This document shows, piece by piece, positions 56,449-64,000 of a stretch of 64,000 bases of DNA (positions within the stretch are counted from its first letter, which is position 1; every line of letters begins with the position of its first letter). The notes under the pieces were generated by a model. The model searched no databases. It was given only the letters and a program-made list of their open reading frames with translations, and was not told the DNA's origin. Location of the stretch: NCBI GenBank assembly GCA_963764825.1, contig CAVXUA010000008.1, positions 463,887 through 527,886 on the forward strand. Reading direction: 5' to 3'. The stretch is from JAZGGS01 sp963764825. GTDB taxonomy: Bacteria > Bacteroidota > Ignavibacteria > Ignavibacteriales > Ignavibacteriaceae. Both the position numbers and the translations under genes were made by a program.

Positions 56449-57807
56449 TTATTTTATAAACAATAATCCTGCTAATGTAGCCGTCATTAACGTTGCCATT
56501 ACACCGCCAATAACAGCCTTTATTCCTAAACCAGCAATATCTGATTTTTTATTCGGGGCAAGAGGTCCAAGTCCCCCAATCTGTATTGCAATGGAGCTGA
56601 AGTTTGCAAAACCGCATAAAGCATAGGTTGCCATCAGGATAGTTTTTTCATTTAAGATTTTTCCGGCTTCAATCATCGTTCCCATTTCAGAGTAGGCAAC
56701 AAATTCGTTAATAACTATTTTAGTACCAAGCAGGCTTCCGAATCTAAGTGCATCTTCCCAAGGTACGCCAATACTAAAAGCAATAAATTGAAATATCCAG
56801 CCTAACAGTAACTCAAAGCTTAACGGCTGACCATAGTTTGCTTTAAGTGATTCGTTCCAGTTTACCAGGTCTCCAAATCCACTCAATAAATAATTTACCA
56901 GGGCGATAAGAGCAATAAAAGCCAGCAGCATTGCACCAACATTCAAAGCCAGCTTAAGCCCTGCAGCTGCACCGTTAGCGGCAGCTTCAATAATGTTTGA
57001 GGCATCCTTTTCAACATCAACTTTTACTGTACCTTTTGTTTTAGGTTCTCCGGTTTCCGGAAAAAGAATTTTTGAAATAACAATTGCGGCAGGAGCCGCC
57101 ATTATACTTGCACCCAGAAGCTGTGTGGCAAAAAACTGCTGGGCTTCGATAAGCGGCACTCCATGTTTAATTGAGTATGCACTTCCAAGTATCTGGATAT
57201 ATGCAGCCATCACTCCGCCTGCAATTGTTGCCATACCCCCTACCATAATGGTAAGGATTTCACTTTTAGTCATCTCCTTTAAATATGGTTTTATCATTAA
57301 TGGAGCTTCGGTTTGCCCCACAAAAATATTTGCGGAACAGGAGAGAGATTCTGCGCCGCTCGTTCCTAAAAATCTTGCCATAACCCATGCCATACCCCTA
57401 ACGATCATTTGCATGAAACCGAGGTAATAAAGAATTGACATCAAGCATGCGAAGAAAATAATTGTAGGAAGAACCTGGAAGGCAAAAAATGAACCCATAG
57501 ATCCTTCACTTCCGGGAAGTTTTGCAAGATCACCAAAAACAAACTGTGCGCCTGCCATTGTAAAGTTTAAAACCACAACAAAAAATCCGCTTATCCATCC
57601 GAAGAAATCTTTTGGCCAGCCAAGAATGAAAAAGAAACTCCTAAGTTCTTCGCTGCGGAGAATAAATACTGCGAAAACAAATTGTAGACCAAGACCTGTT
57701 CCTACAAGTTTCCAGTCTATTTTCTTTTTATTGTTTGATAGGAGGAAGGCGATACCGACTAAAACAAGAATTCCTACAAAACCTCTTACGATCGAATTTA
57801 AATCCAT
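56449..57807 (-). CDS. nupC: concentrative nucleoside transporter (NupC/CNT family)
   Basis: 452 residues, about ten membrane helices. Cation-coupled nucleoside uptake. Motifs: SANIFVGQTEAPLMIKPYL (the Q-T-E-A-P-L substrate motif), LTIMVGGMATIAGGVMAAYI, NEFVAYSEM and LCGFANFSSIAIQIGGLG. Intact. It sits between tdk (9-bp gap) and the phosphorylase, which fits nucleoside uptake and salvage. Confidence 0.95.
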   Translation of the reverse strand: MDLNSIVRGFVGILVLVGIAFLLSNNKKKIDWKLVGTGLGLQFVFAVFILRSEELRSFFFILGWPKDFFGWISGFFVVVLNFTMAGAQFVFGDLAKLPGSEGSMGSFFAFQVLPTIIFFACLMSILYYLGFMQMIVRGMAWVMARFLGTSGAESLSCSANIFVGQTEAPLMIKPYLKEMTKSEILTIMVGGMATIAGGVMAAYIQILGSAYSIKHGVPLIEAQQFFATQLLGASIMAAPAAIVISKILFPETGEPKTKGTVKVDVEKDASNIIEAAANGAAAGLKLALNVGAMLLAFIALIALVNYLLSGFGDLVNWNESLKANYGQPLSFELLLGWIFQFIAFSIGVPWEDALRFGSLLGTKIVINEFVAYSEMGTMIEAGKILNEKTILMATYALCGFANFSSIAIQIGGLGPLAPNKKSDIAGLGIKAVIGGVMATLMTATLAGLLFIK

Positions 57808-57816
57808 TTTTAATCC

Positions 57817-58392
57817 TTAAGATTCTTCGGGGATGTAATGGCACTGCCTGCAGCGAGCTTCGTAAATATCTGCCGCACCAACAATCACTCTTTCTGATGA
57901 AGCTGTTTTTCTTTGGGTTTTATCTGCAGGGTTACCGCACTCCACACAAATTGCAAGCTGCTTGGTGATATATTCTGCAATAGCTAGAAGCTGCGGCATT
58001 GGCTCGAAAGGAACACCGCGAAAATCCTGATCTAACCCCGCAACAATAACTCTTTTACCTTTCAATGCGAGTTGGTTGCAAACGTTCGTAATATCTTCAG
58101 AAAAAAATTGAGCTTCATCAATTGCTACAACTTGTGCATCATCCGATTGATCCAAAACTTCTTTAATATCTTTTATTAAAATTGATGGGAGTGACTGCTC
58201 GTTGTGTGATACAATTGATTCATCAGAGTAACGAGTATCAATTAGCGGTTTAAATATTTTTACTTTTTGCTTTGCAATTTCTGCCCTTCTTAACCTGCGA
58301 ATAAGTTCTTCTGTTTTACCGCTGAACATGCATCCGGTAATAACTTCTATCCAACCAGTATCTTTAGGCATTGCGTGTGGAAATTCAACCAT
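57817..58392 (-). CDS. tdk: thymidine kinase
   Basis: Phosphorylates thymidine (and deoxyuridine) with ATP. 191 residues, type II TK: GCMFSGKTEELIRRLRR (Walker A), VAIDEAQFF (Walker B), GLDQDFRGVPFEPM, and zinc ligands CVECGNPADKTQRK and RCRQCH. Second gene of the salvage operon. Confidence 0.96.
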   Translation of the reverse strand: MVEFPHAMPKDTGWIEVITGCMFSGKTEELIRRLRRAEIAKQKVKIFKPLIDTRYSDESIVSHNEQSLPSILIKDIKEVLDQSDDAQVVAIDEAQFFSEDITNVCNQLALKGKRVIVAGLDQDFRGVPFEPMPQLLAIAEYITKQLAICVECGNPADKTQRKTASSERVIVGAADIYEARCRQCHYIPEES

Positions 58393-58424
58393 AGAGAAAA
58401 TTTAATATGTGTTTTAGAAAATAT

Positions 58425-58817
58425 TTACTTTAAATCTTTATCACCAAAAGCGAGCGGCAGCAGCTCTGAAGTTTTACTCACCTTTAACTCATTTTCTTTA
58501 TTGACCATTATAATATCAATATTTCCACAAAGGTCGCTTATAACTTGCCGGCAGGCACCGCAGGGAGAAATGAAGTCATCGGTATCGCCTGCAACTGCAA
58601 TTGCTTTAAACATTCGCTCTCCTTCAGAGATTGCTTTAAAAATTGCAACCCGTTCAGCACAGATTGTTAAACTGTATGAGCTCGTTTCAATATTACCACC
58701 TGTGTAAACTTCCCCATCCTCGGTTAGTAAAGCTGCTCCAACATAAAAATTTGAATAAGTTGGTAACGCTTTCGATTTTGCTTCCACAGCTTTTTGGGCT
58801 AACTGGTTATTTGTCAT
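58425..58817 (-). CDS. cdd: cytidine deaminase
   Basis: Deaminates cytidine/deoxycytidine to uridine/deoxyuridine. 130 residues, the small tetrameric type. YSNFYVGAALLTEDGEVYTG, then CAERVAIFKAI with the catalytic Glu, and SPCGACRQVI with the zinc cysteines. First gene of the cdd-tdk-nupC-punA run. Confidence 0.96.
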   Translation of the reverse strand: MTNNQLAQKAVEAKSKALPTYSNFYVGAALLTEDGEVYTGGNIETSSYSLTICAERVAIFKAISEGERMFKAIAVAGDTDDFISPCGACRQVISDLCGNIDIIMVNKENELKVSKTSELLPLAFGDKDLK

Positions 58818-58896
58818 CGCATTTAAAATTTGAACTGTGTTAAAATAAAATATACCAATTATTGGTCAAATCAAAAGATGTTGAATTATTATTCTT

Positions 58897-59721
58897 TTAA
58901 TTCTTTTTCTTCAAAGTGATATAAAAAGTCGGAGTAAAAAAGTTATTTATTAATCCTGGCTTATCGTTTGCCATCAAGGTTATCAATCTTCCAATTTTAA
59001 ATTTGTTTACAGCTGCAACTAGCTTTAAATGAAAGTTGCTCCAGACAATTCCTTTATGCCCATTAAAAAGTTCTTTAACTGATTGATAAGTAAATATTCT
59101 TACTTCAAACTTATCTTCAATTAAACTCAATAAGTTTTTAAGTGAAAATAATTCTGCAGTATCTTTCCTGGCTGCTTCAGTTTTGCGGAAGATAGATAAA
59201 AAGTATTTTCGAATACTCTCTCTCTTTAAAAGTGAAATGAAAGGAACACCCCAATGAGGATCAGCAATAACATTAAAGATCGATATTTTATTTGGTGTGC
59301 TTAAATAGATAATCCCATTTTTCTTCAGCAATGAATGAAGCGAATCAATTGTATCTTTTTTACTCTGAAGATGTTCGATTACATCCTGTAGAATGATTAC
59401 ATCAAATGAAGATAGGTTAAAAGGAAGATTTTCTGAATCACCAAGAATTTTTTGATATTGATTATTTTCTTGTTGCAGCAATCTATTCATGTTGATATCA
59501 AAACTTATAAGCTCATTATTTTCAGAAAGTATTTTAGCTGTTCCCCCTTCGCCCGAACCAAGATCGAGTATACGCAAGCCGGTTGGTATAATTTCATTTG
59601 ATAAAACAGATTCAACAAACTTACCACGCTCTTCAGAAATTTCTCTTGCACGTTTCCATCGTTCATAATTAGGGTGAGCTTTATCAAGCCAGGCAGGAGG
59701 CGCAGTTTTAATCACTTCCAT
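58897..59721 (-). CDS. class I SAM-dependent methyltransferase
   Basis: 274 residues. SAM motif ILDLGSGEGGTAKIL, an acidic end-of-strand ELISFDINMNR, FDVIILQDVIEHLQSKKD and KKNGIIYLSTPNKISIFNVI. The layout is the type seen in surface-glycan methyltransferases. The GT2 gene overlaps its start by 10 bp (its stop lies inside the ATGGAAGTGA start region), so they are probably coupled and act on the same glycan or lipid. Confidence 0.85.
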   Translation of the reverse strand: MEVIKTAPPAWLDKAHPNYERWKRAREISEERGKFVESVLSNEIIPTGLRILDLGSGEGGTAKILSENNELISFDINMNRLLQQENNQYQKILGDSENLPFNLSSFDVIILQDVIEHLQSKKDTIDSLHSLLKKNGIIYLSTPNKISIFNVIADPHWGVPFISLLKRESIRKYFLSIFRKTEAARKDTAELFSLKNLLSLIEDKFEVRIFTYQSVKELFNGHKGIVWSNFHLKLVAAVNKFKIGRLITLMANDKPGLINNFFTPTFYITLKKKN

Positions 59722-60787
59722 TCTAGCTTACCGAACTTTGCATTAAAGAAATGAATTATGAGAAACAGTTCGTAAAAAATTTGCAGGTAGAATACTTCTG
59801 TAAAAGAAAATTTGTAGCTGAATTTTTCCTGGTTAAATAATAACAATAAGCAGATCGATAAAAAGTTTTACAGGCAGAAGCAACAGGAAGTATATATTAA
59901 GGAAAAACAATATTGGAGAAAATAGCACTAATAAATTAAATAGATGCCATAGACCGAGCAGTAATTGCTGCTTATACTAGGTAATGAAAAGAAGTTTGAG
60001 TGTGTCTTGCGCGTTGTTGAAAGTAATCTTTAAAAGTCTTTTTCGTTTTAGAAAAAACAAACGAACCTTTTGCTGTAACTGTTCCGATCTTAAGTTTGTT
60101 ATTAAAAGCTTCCCGCAGAAGGAGATCATCATCCCCGCTTAAAGTATCGATTGTTTTTGAATAGCCACCAACTTTTTCAAATGAAGTTTTTTTGAATCCA
60201 AAATTTCTTGCAGCAGCTGAGTAAGGCAAACCAATATTTGCTGCAAAGATTGAGAGCATCGAGTTTCTTAGATTTTCAAAGCAGGAAATTTTATTAACCA
60301 AAGATTTTTCCCGGAAGAAAGGAGCAATTCCAAATAAAAAATCAAAGTCTTCTGTAAATTTATTTGAATATACCTTCAACCAATCCTTTTCTGGTTCACA
60401 ATCAGCATCGGTAATTAAAATATACGGATTTACTGAATTGCTAATTCCCAGTTCTAGTGCATTGCGCTTGCCGGATTTGTTTTCACTTTGCACTTTGTAT
60501 ACGCTAAAACTATCAAACTCTTTAATCTTCTCAGCAATAGATTCGAAAGTATTATCAATTGAGTTATCATCGATAAAAATCACCTCAAATAATTCTGCGG
60601 GATAATCAATCTTGTTGAGTGAAGAAAGCAGAGTTTCTATATTTTCTTCTTCATTTTTAAGTGCTATAATAATCGAAATGCGATTTTGGTTTGACTCTAT
60701 GGGGGATTGCGAGTTTATCCTTTTTAAGGAAAGTGCTAAAATTCCGTTCAGTAATATTAGAAACACAATTGCAGCTATTATAACCAT
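59712..60787 (-). CDS. family 2 glycosyltransferase, membrane-anchored, two frameshifts
   Basis: Reconstructed at about 358 residues. N-terminal membrane helix (VIIAAIVFLILLNGILAL), then the GT-A domain: ISIIIALKNEEENIETLLSS, FEVIFIDDNSIDNTF, PYILITDADCEPEKDW (DxD-like), GDDDLLLREAF and the QRARHTQTSFHY motif (QxxRW-like). The main frame stops at 59972, but the next frame continues with a membrane segment (GLWHLFNLLVLFSPILFF). After another shift near 59835 it reads EKFSYKFSFTEVFYLQIFYE to a stop at 59712. It precedes the methyltransferase. Confidence 0.85.
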
Positions 60788-61426
60788 TCTGAAAAATATG
60801 TGAAAAATAAATTAAAATATGCAGGAGCAAAATAGTTAAATGAATTATAGAAATAAATTTAAATTTTATTTGGGATGAATCTAAGCATGTAAAAATATTA
60901 CAATTAGATTAATTATTGTACGCATACAAAATACATTCTACATCTTACCTATGTGCCATCCAATTTTGGAAGTGATCGGCACTTAAACTTTTAGGGCTGT
61001 AAAAATTACAGATGAACCAAAATATCTCTGTTAGAAAGTTTAAAATTGAGCGATTTTCTGAACAATAACAACAGAGCAAGGTTGTTAAAAAATAGTATGA
61101 TTATTGATATCTATTTCGGATTGATCATTCCTGAAGTTGGTTGAGAGACTATTAATTATTATAACTATCCAAAAAAAGTAGTAAGTATTTAGGTATCAAT
61201 CTTAGAATATTTATTAAACTTTATTGCTAATATTTAAAAATAATTTTATAACTTTTGTTCTTTAATGATTAAAAAGATAACGATGAACGGCTGCAAGTGA
61301 TTTCATTTCTGAACTCCTGCCAATCGTATCACTTATCAAATTATTAATTTCAAGCTAAGAAGAATATTTTAATTAGAAATTAAGAACCTAACTAAATCAA
61401 TTAACAAAAATATGAGAGGATATGTA
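60788..61426 (+). other. AT-rich intergenic stretch
   Basis: 639 bp between divergent genes with no open frame of note on either strand, no RNA gene and no clear hairpin. It probably holds the promoters for both flanking genes. Confidence 0.6.
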
Positions 61427-64000
61427 ATGAAAAACATTCTAACAGTTTTCTTTGCATTAACACTATTGTTCTGTTTTTTCTTTTCCAATGTTGTTGCACA
61501 GGATGAACCAGATAATGACAAGATCTGGTCGCTGGTTCGCCTTGATCCATCCGGTCTCAGGAAATATTGATCCCAGTTATAAATGGGAAGAGAAAACTTA
61601 TGAACCCCGGTTTTTATTTGGTGCCGACGCTACGGTTGAGCCAAACTTTACGACCATGGCCCGGTTCTAATACAACCCAATCGGAGTTAAGTATTGATGT
61701 TCATCCGCTGGATGAGAATATAATTTTTGCTTCTGCAAATGCTACAAATTGGCCCTTTTCAACAATATGGGGAACAGGTGTTTACTGGTCCCTAGATGGT
61801 GCTGCAAATTGGGTGGGTTTTGATAATCCTCCTTTTGGAAGCTAATTCAGGAGATCCTGCTTCTGTAATAGGAGTAAATGGAAATTTTTATGAAAATTAT
61901 ATTACTAATCCTGGTGGACAAGGAATTGCAGTTTCAACTAATAGTGGCACAAATTGGACGACACATACAGTTGCTCCAAATCCTGGAAGTCTTAGCTGAT
62001 AAAAACCATATGATGATTGATAAAAAATGGTGGCAGTCCTTATGAGAATAGACTTATATGTCTCGTGGACAGATTTTGGCGGAGTTAACGATAATGATGT
62101 TGTGATAAGATGGTCAGCAATGTTCGGTTCAAACCTGGTCTTCATCTTCAATTAATCCTTAGCGGCAGCTTAAATCCTGGTAGCCATAGCCAGGGTGTAA
62201 ATGTGCAAACTGCACCTAACGGTGATGTTTACGCAGCTTATGCAATTTATGATGCGATGGCCCGGTGGCGAAGATGCAATCGGATTTTCAAAATCAACTG
62301 ATGGTGGCGTTACATGGTCTTCCGCAAGAATTTATTCTGCAGTTAATTTTGGTATTAGAGGTAATTTACAACCAACATCGAATCAGAGTTGTCTTCATTC
62401 CCCGTCAATGGCAGTTGACAGATCCGGTGGAACAAATAATGGTACAATTTATATTATGCTGGCCGCAGATAAACGTAGCGCCCGCAGGAAGTGACCCTGA
62501 TATTGTCGTTAATCAAATCAACAGACGGTGGTGCAACCTGGTCTTCACCTGTTAGAGTTAATGATGATCCGTTAAATAACGGCAAAGACCAGTATTATCC
62601 TTGGATGACTGTTGATCAGACTACCGGACAGGCTATGATAATATTTTATGACAGTCGCGAAACAACTAACGACAGTGCAGGTGTTTGGATGGCTACTTCA
62701 GTAAACGGTGGCAGCACCTGGGATAATTTTAGGATAAGTGATGAAAATTTCAGACCAAAACCAATTTCAGGTCTTAGCTGGTGGATACGCAGGAGATTAC
62801 ATAGGTATTGCGGCACATAACAATGTTGCTTACCCATATTGGGCTGATAACAGAACAGTAACTACCAGGGATGGATGAGCGTTGTTACATTCGGTCCTCC
62901 TTGCCCGGTAGATCCTCCTACAAATCCAGCTCCTGCAAATGGTACTATTGATGTACCAATTAGTCTTGCACAGGTATCATGGACGAACGGTGCAGGCGCA
63001 AAGGAAAATGAATTATGGTTTGGCGAAGCTGGAACATGCAGCTTGTTCATTCAAACTCCCTCGTAAGTTCTTGGGCAATTCCCGCTCCACTTAACTACAG
63101 CACTGTTTACCAGTGGCGTGTTATTGAGCAGAATGATACTTGCGGTGTTAACGGACCTGTATGGAGCTTTACAACAATACCTGATCCGAATATTGTAATT
63201 GATACAATTTTCTTTGATGATTTTGAAAGCGGAATATGGACAATGGACTATAACAAATCAGGGTGGTAATTGTGATTGGGAGATCCTGTTTTCACCATTT
63301 CCCAAACAGTTATACATTACCTGCAACATCATCAGGCGGCATACTTACAGCTGATTCAGATGAATGTGGAAGCGGCACAACATTCTTATCAACTGCGACT
63401 ATAGTTCCTATTCTCGATTTATCTACATACACAGATGCTGTATGGATTGAATTTGATAATGACTGGAACGTATTCGATGCACAAGATGAAGCGCACGTTG
63501 AGGTAATGTACTGATGGTGGAAGTACCTGGACAGGAGTTTGGGACCAAGTAGGAACTGATATTCGTAGCACCCATGAAGTAATAGGTTACAGGTTCCTTG
63601 GCGGTCAATCAAATGTAAGTGTAAGAGTTAGAGGTGTCCAGCCAGGATGGGAATGGTCGTGGGTTCTTGATAATTTTATCGTTTGGGGAAGATAGTTAGT
63701 TCCTGTTGAACTAACTTCTTTTACTGCATCTGCTAACAATAGTAATGTTAACCTAAACTGGGTTACAGCCACGAGATAAACAACCAGGGCTTCGAAATCC
63801 AGCGTAAAGCTAAAGATGGTGAATTTGATAGAGTTGGTTTCGTTCCGGATTTGGAACAACTACTGAAACTAAATCTTACTCATTGTTGATGCAGATGTTG
63901 CTGCAGGAAGTTATTCTTATAGGTTAAAGCAGCTAGATCCGAACGGGACTTATGAATATTCGCCTGAAATTGATGTTGATGTAACAACCCCAATTGAGTA
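61427..64000 (+). CDS. secreted Asp-box (BNR) and fibronectin-like surface protein, about ten frameshifts, right end cut
   Basis: Starts MKNILTVFFALTLLF at 61427 behind AGAGGA with a signal peptide ending NVVAQDE. Reading across frames gives FLFGADATVEPNFTTMARF, LSIDVHPLDENIIFASA, STNSGTNWTT, LYVSWTDFGGVNDNDVVIRW, Asp boxes STDGGVTWSS, STDGGATWSS and SVNGGSTWDN, DDPLNNGKDQYYPWMTVD, then a fibronectin-like segment (NGTIDVPISLAQVSWTNGAG). A further beta domain and a VPVELTSFTASANNSNVNLN linker with GFEIQRK follow, and the window ends before the expected T9SS tail. Sialidase-like fold, with catalytic residues not verified. The breaks are too many to tell error from decay. Confidence 0.75.

Noticed and set aside
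56993..57427. 144-codon open frame antisense to nupC
   Set aside because: Shadow of a conserved transporter gene; the peptide follows the codon bias of the opposite strand.
1..64000. tRNA, rRNA or CRISPR loci
   Set aside because: Intergenic regions were scanned for cloverleaf-like or regularly spaced repeats and none was convincing.

Overview
The window is about 64 kb of AT-rich bacterial DNA. It most likely comes from the Ignavibacteria (Ignavibacteriota, near Chlorobiota/Bacteroidota), probably a metagenome- or long-read-derived contig. The inference rests on a PorZ-like propeller protein with a type IX secretion (T9SS) tail, a giant secreted Asp-box protein with the PVELTSFTA-type linker common in this class, many short secreted lipoproteins and barrels, a menaquinone methyltransferase, and partner-switching and propeller sensors. 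No rRNA, tRNA or CRISPR array was recognised.

Layout. 1-10.5 kb: end of a NodU-type carbamoyltransferase, a GT-C glycosyltransferase, lipoproteins, khpA, a small Cys/His protein, a DUF2911-TPR protein, a barrel, a rhomboid protease, and a compact AhpD-like / amidohydrolase / rdgB run. 10.5-25 kb: the minus-strand run rsmA-PAP2-ubiE, a ROK sugar kinase, an ABC-F ATPase, the PorZ-like protein, a Crp-PHP pair, a SurA/PpiD-like foldase, and aroK-aroB. Behind aroB lies a tandem duplication carrying a highly conserved hairpin plus micro-ORF element. 25.6-38.4 kb: histidine kinase, purA, an anti-anti-sigma factor, an ECF sigma/anti-sigma pair, then a tightly overlapping partner-switching operon (PP2C - STAS - HATPase kinase - PP2C - PDZ-PP2C).

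38.4-51.7 kb looks accessory. It holds orphan secreted proteins, a membrane/hydrolase operon, a 1105-residue propeller-Y_Y_Y-PP2C sensor with its own STAS protein, and a three-gene cassette: an exported PAAR-tip protein, a membrane-anchored coiled coil and a beta-helical spike-like protein. Two 141-bp direct repeats bracket the cassette. The last 30 bp of the PDZ-PP2C gene recur (29/30) at 51638, at the far end of this block, as an integrative element targeting a gene 3' end would leave. No integrase is visible. 51.7-64 kb: secD-secF, a nucleoside salvage operon (cdd-tdk-nupC-purine nucleoside phosphorylase), a methyltransferase and family-2 glycosyltransferase, and the badly frame-disrupted secreted Asp-box protein running off the right edge.

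Many conserved genes are split into two to ten frames. In aroB two compensating shifts remove and then restore the frame around the catalytic E-T-I-K-Y motif, so most breaks look like uncorrected indel errors rather than true pseudogenes. They cluster at 0.9-24.5 kb and 59.7-64 kb and are almost absent between. I give such genes their full reconstructed span and state where the frame changes.
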